Source: Collinsella sp. BG-O-102
GTDB lineage: Bacteria > Actinomycetota > Coriobacteriia > Coriobacteriales > Coriobacteriaceae
Assembly: GCF_023656745.1 (NCBI RefSeq)
Contig: NZ_JAMOKO010000002.1
Span: 62,001-126,000, forward strand
Length of the DNA stretch: 64,000 nt
Direction of reading: 5' to 3'
Position numbers and translations under genes: made by a program. Below are positions 8,955-19,118 of the stretch, piece by piece. Numbering within the stretch: the first letter of the stretch is position 1; each line of letters starts with the position of its first letter. The notes beneath the pieces were generated by a model that was given only the letters and a program-made list of their open reading frames with translations, was not told the DNA's origin and ran no database searches.

Positions 8955-8990
8955 TAAGTATACACGTTAATGTTAATGTTAAAGTGTATA
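8955..8990 (-). promoter_or_regulatory. Promoter and operator candidate of the toxin-antitoxin operon
   Basis: On the minus strand a TATACT box (8957-8962) is preceded by a TTAACA-like triplet direct repeat (8966-8982). The low-GC stretch and repeats 6 bp apart fit autoregulation by the antitoxin. Confidence 0.5.
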
Positions 8991-9062
8991 AAACTCATCA
9001 CGATGGGGCAGCCCTGTTGTGGGACCTCACTGCGGGGCCCCTTTGCTTTGTATGAATCTTCT

Positions 9063-9149
9063 ATCGCTCCGGAACGACACCGCTCCGCAGGGTCACCCTC
9101 AGCAACCTACATGACGCGGATCATGCTGCCCGCCACCACGCCCAAATAA
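9063..9149 (+). pseudogene. C-terminal remnant of an unknown protein (copy 2)
   Basis: A stretch without a start codon ends ATYMTRIMLPATTPK-stop, similar to the tail at 7721-7816 (TTYVTQI...APSK-stop). It directly precedes the ligA terminator. Two such tails flanking the toxin-antitoxin region suggest an insertion or duplication at the 3' end of a lost gene. Confidence 0.35.
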
Positions 9150-9187
9150 AAACCTCCCGGAAAGTATCAACCTTTCCGGGAGGTTTT
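9149..9187 (-). terminator. Bidirectional intrinsic terminator after ligA
   Basis: AAAACCTCCCGGAAAG and CTTTCCGGGAGGTTTT form a perfect stem with a 7-base loop. T and A runs flank both sides, so it can stop transcription in either direction. Confidence 0.9.
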
Positions 9188-9207
9188 CTAATTTGATTAT
9201 CGATGTC

Positions 9208-11469
<2,262 letters not shown>

Positions 11470-11622
11470 CTAGAGTACCACCGGTCGCAATGGGGTCGAA
11501 TAGCCCTTTCGAACCGCACCGAATCGGCAGCCGCCAGACCGGGGTGGGTCGCGCAATCAAACCATGCTCTTATCAGCTCTAAATGACCCGTTTTCCTCCG
11601 TCCCCAACGGATCAATAAGTAG

Positions 11623-11658
11623 AGAGGGGCTGTCCCGCGTTGATGGGACAGCCCCTCT
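11623..11658 (-). terminator. Intrinsic terminator after the HtrA gene
   Basis: A perfect 14-bp stem AGAGGGGCTGTCCC/GGGACAGCCCCTCT with an 8-base loop lies 27 bp past the stop codon. The T-run is weak. The rest of 11437-11622 shows no gene. Confidence 0.7.
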
Positions 11659-11684
11659 GGCATCGGTATGTGCGATACGGCTCG

Positions 11685-13145
11685 CTAGTAGCCCTGACCG
11701 TAGCCTTGACCCTGGCCCTGCTGGCCCAACAGCTCCTCCAGATACTGGCGCAGCTGCTCGTCGGTAATACCGCCGTTGCCGGTGTCGGTCGCGCTGTCAT
11801 CCTGCTGCTGGTTCTGCAGCTCCTCATCGGAGCCCAGCTCGACGGTGACCTTCTTCTCTTCCTTGCCGCGCATGAGCGTGATCTCGACCTTCTCGCCCAC
11901 CTCGTGGCTGCGCAGGGCGATGATCAGGCCATCGGCACTCGTAATCTCGTCGTCGCCCAGCTTGGTAATGACATCGCCCTCCTGGATGCCGGCCTTGGCA
12001 GCAGGGCCATCCTCAACGACGCTCGCCACATACGCGCCGCTATCGGTGCTCAGCTTGTTGGTGCGGGCGTTGAGCGCGTTGACGCTCGAAAGCGTGGCGC
12101 CCAGGTACGGGTGCACCGGCGTCTTACCGTCGATGATCTGGTCGGCAATGTTCTTGGCGTAGTTAACCGGAATGGCAAAGCCCACGCCCGAGCTGGAGCC
12201 CGAATAGCTCTCGATAAGCGAATTAATGCCCACCAGCTCACCATTGTCGTTGACGAGCGCGCCGCCGGAGTTGCCCGGGTTGATGGCGGCATCGGTCTGG
12301 ATCATGTTGGCATAGATGGTGTTACCGTTGGTAGAGCTCATGGCCGTGGAGCGATACAGCGCCGACACAATGCCCGTGGAGACAGACTGCTCGTTGCCGA
12401 ACGGCGAGCCGATCGCCATGACCCACTCGCCCACGTTGAGCTTGGAGGAATCACCAATCTCAATCGGCGTGAGCTTGGAGGCGTCAGCATCCTTGAGCTT
12501 GATGACAGCCAGGTCGCTCGAAGCATCGTTGCCCACGAACTCAGCCTCGTAGGTGGTGCCGTCGTCCATGGTCACCACGTACTGGTCGTAACCATCGACC
12601 ACGTGGTTGTTGGTGAGGATGTGGCCCTCGGTATCGAGCACGACGCCCGAACCGACGCTGCCCGAGCTATCCGACTCATCAGCAGACTGCGAAAGCGAGC
12701 CATTCTGGCTGCCGCTCGAAGTGGCGGTAATGGAAACGACGGAGGGCAGGGCCTTAGCAGAAACGGCCTCGGCCAGCGTGGTGTCCTCGGAGTCAATGGT
12801 GATCTTTTGCGTCGACGAACCCGAAGCACCCGCCGTCACGGCATTCTTGCCACCACCGATATCGAGCGTGCCGCTCATAATGAGCGCAATGACCAGCAGG
12901 GCTCCGCAGGCACAGCCGGCAAGCGCCGTAATAAAGATCGGCAGCTTTTTGGTCTTGGTCTTGACCACCGTGTGCTTGTTCACGACCTGCTGGCCACCCA
13001 GCGGCTTGCCGGTCTGCGTGTCGTAGGCCTGCACGTAGGGAATGTTACTGCCGGCAGGCGTCGACTCCACCTGCACACGCGGCTGCTGCTGGGTCTCGCC
13101 GGCGTTGCCCGCATCCTGGGGACGCTGGGAATCGTACTCGCTCAT
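11685..13145 (-). CDS. HtrA/DegP-type membrane-anchored serine protease with PDZ domain
   Basis: 486-residue envelope protease for misfolded proteins. A charged cytoplasmic leader of about 90 residues rich in Gln and Pro precedes one membrane segment (LPIFITALAGCACGALLVIALIM). Then follows a trypsin-like domain with the triad His (LTNNHVVDGYD), Asp (SSDLAVIKLK) and Ser (NPGNSGGAL), a PDZ domain (AYVASVVEDGPAAKAGIQEGDVI), and a low-complexity Gln/Gly tail. The ATG at 13145 is preferred over one 13 codons upstream because GAAAGGA lies 7 bases before it. The layout matches actinobacterial HtrA/PepD proteins. Confidence 0.92.
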   Translation of the reverse strand: MSEYDSQRPQDAGNAGETQQQPRVQVESTPAGSNIPYVQAYDTQTGKPLGGQQVVNKHTVVKTKTKKLPIFITALAGCACGALLVIALIMSGTLDIGGGKNAVTAGASGSSTQKITIDSEDTTLAEAVSAKALPSVVSITATSSGSQNGSLSQSADESDSSGSVGSGVVLDTEGHILTNNHVVDGYDQYVVTMDDGTTYEAEFVGNDASSDLAVIKLKDADASKLTPIEIGDSSKLNVGEWVMAIGSPFGNEQSVSTGIVSALYRSTAMSSTNGNTIYANMIQTDAAINPGNSGGALVNDNGELVGINSLIESYSGSSSGVGFAIPVNYAKNIADQIIDGKTPVHPYLGATLSSVNALNARTNKLSTDSGAYVASVVEDGPAAKAGIQEGDVITKLGDDEITSADGLIIALRSHEVGEKVEITLMRGKEEKKVTVELGSDEELQNQQQDDSATDTGNGGITDEQLRQYLEELLGQQGQGQGYGQGY

Positions 13146-13174
13146 GGCTGCGATCCTTTCGTCAAATAACCAAA

Positions 13175-13198
13175 GGCCCGCCAAACATGTGGCGGGCC
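13175..13198 (-). terminator. Intrinsic terminator upstream of the HtrA gene
   Basis: GGCCCGCC and GGCGGGCC form a stem around an 8-base loop, followed on the minus strand by a T-rich stretch. It most likely ends the upstream regulator transcript, but it lies only 30 bp before the HtrA start, so it could instead attenuate that gene. Confidence 0.65.
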
Positions 13199-13315
13199 AT
13201 CATTGTTCACGTTGAGTTGTACCCCAATATGCGGGCGCAAGTGTATGAGAACGCAATCTTTTAGGAAGGCTTAAGTTCTGCCGCAGACCCGAAAGGAATC
13301 CGTACCTGCGTCAAA

Positions 13316-13349
13316 ACCACCACAAAAGTGCCTGTCCCCTTTGTGGTGG
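13316..13349. terminator. Hairpin just past the GlnR-like gene
   Basis: ACCACCACAAA and TTTGTGGTGG arms with a loop AGTGCCTGTCCCC. It lies 4 bp beyond the stop codon at 13354. It looks like one of the dispersed hairpins of this genome and may serve as a terminator. Confidence 0.55.
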
Positions 13350-13353
13350 AAAT

Positions 13354-14016
13354 CTAGTCTTTAAACAGATAGCCCACGCCGCGGACGGTGGTGATGTGCG
13401 CCGCGATCTGCGGACCCACCTTGGAGCGGATGCGTCGAATGTGCACGTCGACGGTGCGCGTGCCGCCGCAGTACTCAAAGCCCCATACGCGGTGCAGCAG
13501 CACCTCGCGGCTGTAGGCGCGGTTGGGGTGCGTCGCCAAAAAGCTCAGCAGCGAGTACTCCATCAGCGTCAGGTCGATGGGCTCGTTATCGAGCGTCACC
13601 TGGTAGGTGGCCAAGTTGATCTCGAGGTTATCGATGTTGAGCACATCGTCGGCGGCGACGGTCTCCTCCTCGCCCATCAGGCGCTGCGCACGAGACTTAA
13701 GCTCGTTGGGCGTCGCCGTGGGGCATACAAAGTCGGCATGCGCGTGATTGGGCAGGCGCAGGGTGCCGAGCGCCTCGTCGTCAACGATCACCAGCATGGG
13801 GACGCCGCCGCGGTCGTCGAGCCACTTGGCAATCTGATCGATGCGGTCACTGCGGATGCCATCGGAATCGAGGATCAGCAGGTCAAAGTCGTGCGCCGCA
13901 GTCGGCGAATCGGGGGTTGCCAAGCTCACCTCGACACCCAGAGTGGTCGTCAAGCTGCGGGCAAACTCGTGGAAGCGCGTCGTGCGCGCCATGAACAGGG
14001 CACTCTTTTCGGACAT
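13354..14016 (-). CDS. Atypical OmpR-type response regulator, GlnR-like
   Basis: 220-residue regulator with a C-terminal winged helix (VLNIDNLEINLATYQVTLDN...RVWGFEYCGGTRTVDVHIRRIRSKVG...VRGVGYLF), the OmpR/PhoB DNA-binding fold. The N-terminal receiver is degenerate: the usual acidic pair after the first strand is absent, although one Asp remains in LLILDSD. No sensor kinase gene is adjacent. In actinobacteria, GlnR is an orphan OmpR-family nitrogen regulator with an atypical receiver, and this gene lies 50 bp downstream of a glutamine synthetase homologue. The GlnR-like role is inferred from this context. The ATG at 14016 has GGAGG 5 bases upstream. Confidence 0.7.
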   Translation of the reverse strand: MSEKSALFMARTTRFHEFARSLTTTLGVEVSLATPDSPTAAHDFDLLILDSDGIRSDRIDQIAKWLDDRGGVPMLVIVDDEALGTLRLPNHAHADFVCPTATPNELKSRAQRLMGEEETVAADDVLNIDNLEINLATYQVTLDNEPIDLTLMEYSLLSFLATHPNRAYSREVLLHRVWGFEYCGGTRTVDVHIRRIRSKVGPQIAAHITTVRGVGYLFKD

Positions 14017-14066
14017 ATCGGCCTCCAAAGAAATGAGCTCAATCGTACTGGAACAAGCCAGCACGA

Positions 14067-15404
14067 TTAGGAGTTCGCCAGGTAGTGCTTGATCTCCCAC
14101 TCGGTGATCGTAGACTCAAACTTATGCCACTCGTCGCGTTTCTTTTTGAGGAAGAAGCTGTGGATGTGCTCGCCGAGGGCATCCTTCATAAACTGCGAGT
14201 CCTCAAACACGTCGAGCGCCTCTTTGAGCGAGCGCGGTAGCGGCGTGTAGCCGGCCTCAACCATCTGACGGTCGGTGAGCTTGAGCGTCTCGGCCGTGGC
14301 CTCGGGCGGGAGCTCCAGCTTGCGCTCGATGCCGTCCAGACCAGCCGCCAGCGTGACGGCGTTGACCAGGTACGGGTTGGCCATGGGGTCGGGGCTGCGA
14401 AGCTCGATGCGCGTGGACAGCTGCTTGCCGGGCTTGTAGACCGGAATGCGGACCATGCTCGCGCGGTTGCGCAGGCCCCACGTGGCGTACTGCGGCACGG
14501 AGTCGCCGCCTGTGGTGATGCGCTTGTACGAGTTGACCGTGGGGTTGGTGATGGCGCTAATCTCGCGGGCATGCGCCAGGATGCCGGCCATGTAGTGCTT
14601 GGCGATATCGGAGAGGTGGTACTTCTCGTCGTCCTCGCCCCAAAAGACGTTGTTGCCGTCGTGGTCGAATAGCGACTGGCACAGGAACATAGCGCTGCCG
14701 TCCTCGCCCGCCAACGGCTTGGGCATAAAGGAGGCGTGGCAACCGCTCTCGTAGGCCTGCTGCTTAATGATGAGTTTGGCCGTGGTGATGGCGTCGGACA
14801 TGCTCAGGGCCTCGGCGTGGCGCAGGCTCATGCCGTGCTGCGAGCGGCCGGCAGCGTGGAAGGTGTACTCCACGGGCACGGACATCTTCTCGAGCGTGAG
14901 AACCGTGTTGCGGCGCAGGTCGCGGGCGGCATCGCTCACCGAAAGATCGAAGTAGCCCACGTTGTCGAGCGGCTCGGGCGTGTGCTCGTCGGGGAAGTAG
15001 TAATACTCCAGCTCGGCACCCACGTTGAGCAGATAGCCAGCCTTCTCGGCCTTGCGGAACATGCGGCGCAGGGCATCGCGTGGATCGCCGGCAAAGGGCT
15101 TGCAATCGGGAGTGCACACGTCGCAGAACACGCGGGCGACGCCGTTGTGGCTCGGGCGCCACGGCAGGATCTGGAAGGTCGAAGCATCGGGAAACGCCAG
15201 CATGTCGGCTTCCTCGGGCGTGGCAAAGCCCTCGATGGCGGAGCCGTCAAAGCCAATACCCTCCTCAAAAGCGACCTCGAGGTCCTCGGGGCTAATGGCA
15301 AAGTTCTTGAGGCGGCCGAGAATGTCGACAAACCACAGACGCACAAAGCGGATGTCACGCTGCTCTACGGAGCGGAGTACGTAATCGATGTTCTGCTGGT
15401 TCAT
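14067..15404 (-). CDS. Type I glutamine synthetase homologue with substituted metal ligands
   Basis: 445 residues, the length of short GSI enzymes. Family motifs are clear: FDGSAIEGF, GAELEYYYF, SFMPKPL, NPTVNSYKR and RIELRSPDPMANPYL. However, three of the six metal ligands are changed relative to Salmonella GS numbering: Glu212 is Ala184, Glu220 is Gly191 and His269 is Phe240. Glu129, Glu131 and Glu357 are kept (131, 133 and 334). The flap Glu327 is replaced by Asp or shifted in TGGDSVP. The residue changes are visible in the DNA itself. The protein may be a non-catalytic sensor, or an enzyme with a changed reaction. AAAGGGGAG precedes the ATG. It is probably cotranscribed with the GlnR-like gene. 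Confidence 0.8.
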   Translation of the reverse strand: MNQQNIDYVLRSVEQRDIRFVRLWFVDILGRLKNFAISPEDLEVAFEEGIGFDGSAIEGFATPEEADMLAFPDASTFQILPWRPSHNGVARVFCDVCTPDCKPFAGDPRDALRRMFRKAEKAGYLLNVGAELEYYYFPDEHTPEPLDNVGYFDLSVSDAARDLRRNTVLTLEKMSVPVEYTFHAAGRSQHGMSLRHAEALSMSDAITTAKLIIKQQAYESGCHASFMPKPLAGEDGSAMFLCQSLFDHDGNNVFWGEDDEKYHLSDIAKHYMAGILAHAREISAITNPTVNSYKRITTGGDSVPQYATWGLRNRASMVRIPVYKPGKQLSTRIELRSPDPMANPYLVNAVTLAAGLDGIERKLELPPEATAETLKLTDRQMVEAGYTPLPRSLKEALDVFEDSQFMKDALGEHIHSFFLKKKRDEWHKFESTITEWEIKHYLANS

Positions 15405-15538
15405 GTCGCTCCCCTTTCTTTCGGGCGGGTTTCGACTGGTCTATATCGCAGATACTATCGCAGAAAAATGTTTCCGCAGGGTTAAAGCGTATCAAGCGCT
15501 CAAAAAACGTGCGCGAACAGGCAGTTGCGAACGAGCGG

Positions 15539-16561
15539 CTAACGTGAGGTCGATGCGCGGTATTCGATGCGGCCGGGGATCTCGATGCGTTTGGGCGCCA
15601 GCTTTGCGGCCTCGCCCACGGTGGTGGTAACGACGTCGATGCGCTCGGACAGGCGCTCGACTACGCGCTCGGCAATGGTAAGGGTGTCTTGCGCGGCCGT
15701 GGTCACACCGCCAAAGAGCACATGGTTCCAGGGATAATCGTCAAACGTCGCGATTTTGAGCCCCGCCGGCAGCGAGGGACCAAGCTGCGCCAGCGCCTCG
15801 GTCAGACGCAGGAAAACCAGGCCGTTGACAGCAATGAGGCCGAGCTTTTTGCCTGCATAGCCGCGGATGGTCTCGTCCAAGCGGCCGACGCCCGAGGCGC
15901 CACCGTCGGCCAGAGTGACGACCTCACCCGCAAGGCCGCGTCGCGAAAGTTCGTCGGCAAAGGCCTCGGCACGCTCGCGACGCACGGGGCTGTCGTCGCT
16001 TGCCTCGGTGAGCAGGCACAGGCGCTCGCTGCCAACGGCGGCGAGCTCGTCTACCAAGCCAGCGACCAGCTCACGGTTGTTAGATGTCACCAGATCGACA
16101 CCGCCGTCGGCAACGTCGCGGTCGAGCAGCACGACGGGCAGGCGTCCCGCGGCAGCGGCGATGGCTTCGTCGTTACCACCGCAGGTATTGACGACCAGGC
16201 CATCCACGCCAGCGTCGATAAGTCTGGTGAGCGACTCGGCCTCCTTGGCGGGGTCGTTGCCGCTAATGGCCGTCATGAGCGAGCAGCCGCGCGCGGCGGC
16301 GCTGACGGAAAGCCCTTCGAGCATGGCGCTGGAGAACGGGTTGGCGATGTCGGCCAGGATCACGCCGATGAGGTTGGTGCGCGAGCTGCGTAGATTGCGC
16401 GCGGCGGCACGCGGGCGATAGCCGGTGCGCTCGATAACCGCCGCGATGCGAGCACGGGTTTCCTCGGTCATTTGCCCGGGGCGGTTGTTGAGATAGCGCG
16501 AGACCGTGGCCGGGCTCACGCCCGCCTCGGCGGCAATGTCCTTGATTCTCATCTGCGCCAT
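15539..16561 (-). CDS. LacI-family regulator of the KDG locus
   Basis: 340-residue repressor: helix-turn-helix IKDIAAEAGVSPATVSRYLNNRPGQ at the N-terminus, hinge RAAARNLRSSRTNLIGVILADIANPF, then a two-lobe sugar-binding domain. It is divergent from kdgK. The shared region holds two copies of the LacI-type half-site CGATTTCG, and the same operator recurs upstream of the membrane protein gene at 22392. It therefore most likely represses kdgK, kdgA and that gene, with KDG or a related sugar acid as inducer (inference). The ATG at 16561 has ACGGGGTG upstream; a second ATG three codons later is possible. Confidence 0.85.
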   Translation of the reverse strand: MAQMRIKDIAAEAGVSPATVSRYLNNRPGQMTEETRARIAAVIERTGYRPRAAARNLRSSRTNLIGVILADIANPFSSAMLEGLSVSAAARGCSLMTAISGNDPAKEAESLTRLIDAGVDGLVVNTCGGNDEAIAAAAGRLPVVLLDRDVADGGVDLVTSNNRELVAGLVDELAAVGSERLCLLTEASDDSPVRRERAEAFADELSRRGLAGEVVTLADGGASGVGRLDETIRGYAGKKLGLIAVNGLVFLRLTEALAQLGPSLPAGLKIATFDDYPWNHVLFGGVTTAAQDTLTIAERVVERLSERIDVVTTTVGEAAKLAPKRIEIPGRIEYRASTSR

Positions 16562-16626
16562 AACGCACCCCGTTTCCCAATTGTCGGCGGTCTGAGCCAT
16601 TTTAGGCATTTTTTTAAAAATCTCGG

Positions 16627-16693
16627 TTGCAAAACGCTGTAGGTGAGTATACTACAACTCGAAACGAAACCGATTTCGTAAACCGATTTCGGT
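16627..16693 (+). promoter_or_regulatory. kdgK promoter with LacI-type operators
   Basis: TATACT (16648-16653) is the -10 box, with TTGCAA 15 bp upstream. Ten bases downstream lies ACGAAACCGATTTCGT (16664-16679), a palindrome of the LacI class, followed by a second CCGATTTCGG. The promoter at 22100-22151 has the same boxes and spacing. Confidence 0.75.
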
Positions 16694-16695
16694 GA

Positions 16696-16753
16696 GCGTT
16701 GGCACGCAGGTGCAAAGACGCACCCTACCGTCTTGGCACCTGCGTGCCAACGC
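16696..16753 (+). promoter_or_regulatory. Structured RNA element I, copy A (5' leader of kdgK)
   Basis: A perfect 18-bp stem (16696-16713 with 16736-16753) closes a 22-base head that itself folds: AAGACG pairs with CGTCTT around CACCCTAC. Copy B at 22155-22212 has an almost identical head (20 of 22 bases) but a different 18-bp stem that still pairs. This is covariation supporting a conserved RNA structure. It starts about 40 bases after the -10 box, thus at the very 5' end of the mRNA. Confidence 0.75.
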
Positions 16754-16796
16754 CATATCAAAGGTGTACGCACGAGCAAGAAGGAGCTACGCGACC

Positions 16797-17831
16797 ATGG
16801 GTAAAACGGTTCTTACCTTCGGCGAGATCATGATGAGACTCTCACCCAAAGACCACCTGCGTATTGAGCAGGCAACCGAGTTTGACGTCCGCTACGGCGG
16901 CGCCGAGGCCAACACTGCGCTTTCCCTGGCCTACCAGGGCGACAAGGCCGCTTACGTCTCCGTTGTCCCGGCCAACCGTCTGGGCGAGTGCGCCCTGCGT
17001 TCGCTGAAGGCCTACGGCGTCGACACCACGCGCGTCGTGCGTCAGGGCGACCGTCTTGGCTCCTATGTGTTTGAGGTCGGCGCCTCGCAGCGCGGTAACG
17101 GTTGCGTCTACGACCGCAAGTTCTCTGCCATCAACATGGCCAAGCGCGATGTTTTTGACTGGGACGAGATCCTCAAGGGCATCGATGTCTTCTACTTCTC
17201 CGGCGTGACCCCCGCCGTCTCCGACGAGATGGCCGCCGCCTGCAAGGAGGCTCTCGCCGTCTGCCGCGCCAAGGGCATCACCACCGTGTGCGACGTGAAC
17301 TATCGCGGCAAGATGTGGTCGCCCGAGAAATCGCAGGCAACCATGAAGGAACTCCTGCCGCTCGTCGACATCTGCATCGCCAACGACGAGGATGCGCCTG
17401 CCGGCCTTGGCATGACCTGCGTCTCCGGCTCCCTTGCCCACGGCATCGAGGAGCGTGACACCTACGTCGAGATGGCCCGTCAGATCTGCGCCGAGTACGG
17501 TTGCAAGAAGGTCGCCTCGGTCGTCCGCAACATTTCCTGCGTCGAGCGCTCCATCTGGATGGGCATGCTCTTTGACGCCGAGAGCGGCGAGCACTGGTTC
17601 TCCCCTGCTCACGACGTGCACGTGCTCGAGGGCGTTGCCGCCGGCGACGCTTTCAACGCCGGCCTCGTCCATGCCCTCATCAACGACTTTGACCCGCAGG
17701 ACGCCGTCAACTACGCGATTGCAGCCTCGATCCTCAAGCTCACCATCAAGGGCGATTCCAACTTGGTTACCGCAAGCGAGATCGCAGCCGTGGCATCCGC
17801 CGCCGACGGTGGCACCCGCGTCGCGCGCTAG
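16797..17831 (+). CDS. kdgK: 2-keto-3-deoxygluconate kinase (PfkB family)
   Basis: 344-residue sugar kinase that phosphorylates KDG to KDPG. PfkB signatures: N-terminal LTFGEIMMRLSP, sugar-binding YGGAEANTALSLAYQG, and the C-terminal AAGDAFNAGLVHAL with the catalytic Asp. The closely linked kdgA makes the KDG assignment strong among PfkB kinases. The ATG at 16797 has AAGGAG 9 bases upstream; a longer frame begins inside the RNA element and is rejected. It is first in the kdgK-kdgA operon, under the divergent LacI regulator. Confidence 0.92.
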   Translation: MGKTVLTFGEIMMRLSPKDHLRIEQATEFDVRYGGAEANTALSLAYQGDKAAYVSVVPANRLGECALRSLKAYGVDTTRVVRQGDRLGSYVFEVGASQRGNGCVYDRKFSAINMAKRDVFDWDEILKGIDVFYFSGVTPAVSDEMAAACKEALAVCRAKGITTVCDVNYRGKMWSPEKSQATMKELLPLVDICIANDEDAPAGLGMTCVSGSLAHGIEERDTYVEMARQICAEYGCKKVASVVRNISCVERSIWMGMLFDAESGEHWFSPAHDVHVLEGVAAGDAFNAGLVHALINDFDPQDAVNYAIAASILKLTIKGDSNLVTASEIAAVASAADGGTRVAR

Positions 17832-17845
17832 TCCGTCTCCATTCC

Positions 17846-18034
17846 GCGGGCCGCAGCTTTCCAATCCCATACCCCTGCGGCCCGCTCCCCGATTCCTCCG
17901 GCCGGGCAAAACCACCAGTCCCATTCCGGTTTTGCCTGGCATTCCCTACATGACTGGTCGAGCAGCCGGTTTTGGAATTGCTTGAACCCCAAGCAGTGCC
18001 TCCGATAACCAATCCAAAATCGGCTCCTGACCAG
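17846..18034 (+). promoter_or_regulatory. Structured RNA element II, copy A (upstream of kdgA)
   Basis: Between kdgK and kdgA. A 12-bp stem P1 (17902-17913 with 17928-17939) carries the loop CAGTCCCATTCC. Then come a short joiner with TTCCCTA, P2 CTGGTC/GACCAG (17954-17959 with 18029-18034), P3 (17965-17976 with 18013-18024) and P4 GCTTG/CAAGC (17980-17994) followed by AGTGCCTCCGATAA. Copy B at 22234-22364 keeps the loops and these unpaired bases while all stems differ in sequence yet still pair. An extra hairpin at 17846-17885 has a P1-like loop CCAATCCCATACC, apparently a duplicated P1. Confidence 0.75.
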
Positions 18035-18084
18035 CACATTTGGCAATCACGCGCCCATGCGCGCCACACATCGAAAGGAACATC

Positions 18085-18726
18085 ATGTTCGATCAGTTCT
18101 ACACCACGCTTGAGTCCCTGGGCATCGTGCCGGTCGTTGTGCTCGACAAGGTCGAGGACGCCGCTCCGCTCGCCCACGCCCTTATGGCAGCTGGCATGAA
18201 GTCCGCCGAGGTCACCTTCCGCACCGCCTGCGCCGCCGAGTGCATCGCCGCTATGGCCGAGGCCGAGCCCGAGATGTGCGTTGGCGCCGGCACTGTCCTG
18301 ACCGTCGAGCAGATTGAGCAGGCCCGCGCAGCCGGTGCCAAGTTCATCGTCTCCCCGGGTTACAACGAGGACGTCGTGAAGCACTGCATCGACATCGACC
18401 TGCCCGTCCTTCCCGGCACCGTGACCCCCTCCGAGGTCACCGCAGCCGAGAACCTGGGCCTCAAGGTCACCAAGTTCTTCCCCGCGTCCCAGTATGGCGG
18501 CCTGAACACCATCAAGGCCCTCGCCGCTCCGTTTGTCGGTCACCGCTTTATGCCTACCGGCGGCGTGAGCACCGCCAACGTCGAGGAGTACCTGAGCTCC
18601 TCCGCCATCATCGCCTGCGGTGGCACCTGGATGGTTAAGCCGGCCCTGTTTGCCGACGGCGACTTCTCCAAGGTCGAGCAGATTGCCCGCGAGGCCATGG
18701 ACGTCGTCAAGAAGGTCCGCGGCTAG
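18085..18726 (+). CDS. kdgA: KDPG/KHG aldolase
   Basis: 213-residue class I aldolase that splits KDPG into pyruvate and glyceraldehyde-3-phosphate. The Schiff-base Lys is in VTKFFPA (Lys130), with the supporting Glu in AEVTFRT (Glu42). FIVSPGYNEDVV, VLPGTVTPSE and the phosphate-binding RFMPTGGVS follow the family pattern, and the length is normal. AAAGGA lies 6 bases before the ATG at 18085. It is the last gene of the kdgK operon and is followed by a strong terminator; its leader holds RNA element II. Confidence 0.95.
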   Translation: MFDQFYTTLESLGIVPVVVLDKVEDAAPLAHALMAAGMKSAEVTFRTACAAECIAAMAEAEPEMCVGAGTVLTVEQIEQARAAGAKFIVSPGYNEDVVKHCIDIDLPVLPGTVTPSEVTAAENLGLKVTKFFPASQYGGLNTIKALAAPFVGHRFMPTGGVSTANVEEYLSSSAIIACGGTWMVKPALFADGDFSKVEQIAREAMDVVKKVRG

Positions 18727-18744
18727 GTTTAGCTCTCTATCGTG

Positions 18745-18781
18745 AAAGGGGGCGTGCCCTAGACCTCGCCCCCTTTCTTTT
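18745..18781 (+). terminator. Intrinsic terminator after kdgA
   Basis: AAAGGGGGCG and CGCCCCCTTT stem with a 12-base loop, followed by CTTTT. Confidence 0.9.
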
Positions 18782-18785
18782 AAAA

Positions 18786-19010
18786 CGGCTCGGAAGCGCG
18801 CCGTTTCCGTCACGAGCAAGAACCGAAAACGTCTTGTATGCTGATAGAACGTGACGGAAGCGACACGCCCCCGAGCCGCTTTGCCTACTCGGCTGGCAGT
18901 CGCACTCAACTAAGACACTTCGACAAAAGCCGAACCATCAAAACAGCTGCGGCACCGTCTGGAGGAATGGACCCTTGCTTCCGGTCTTTTCCTCCAAGCG
19001 GCGCCGCAGC
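18786..19010. repeat. Two long imperfect hairpins in the kdgA-GntR gap
   Basis: The first (18786-18878) pairs CGGCTCGG with CCGAGCCG and, inside, TTCCGTCACG with CGTGACGGAA. The second (18946-19010) pairs GCTGCGGC with GCCGCAGC and GGAGGA with TCCTCC. There is no coding potential. Together with the family 1 repeat they fill the 391-bp gap between two converging genes. Confidence 0.6.
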
Positions 19011-19038
19011 GTTTTCGTGCCCCGATGTGCCCCGGCAC

Positions 19039-19101
19039 TTGCGGTGGAATACGGACTGCTTACACCATCAGAGCCGCAAAACAATCCCTATTTCACCGCA
19101 A
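19039..19101. repeat. Palindromic repeat family 1, copy a
   Basis: TTGCGGTGGAATACGGAC and TATTTCACCGCAA frame a degenerate loop with GCAAAACA. It is the most diverged of five copies (others at 19874, 29761, 32678 and 41092). It lies 3' of both flanking genes. Confidence 0.75.
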
Positions 19102-19118
19102 CTAATGAAGAGAACGAG

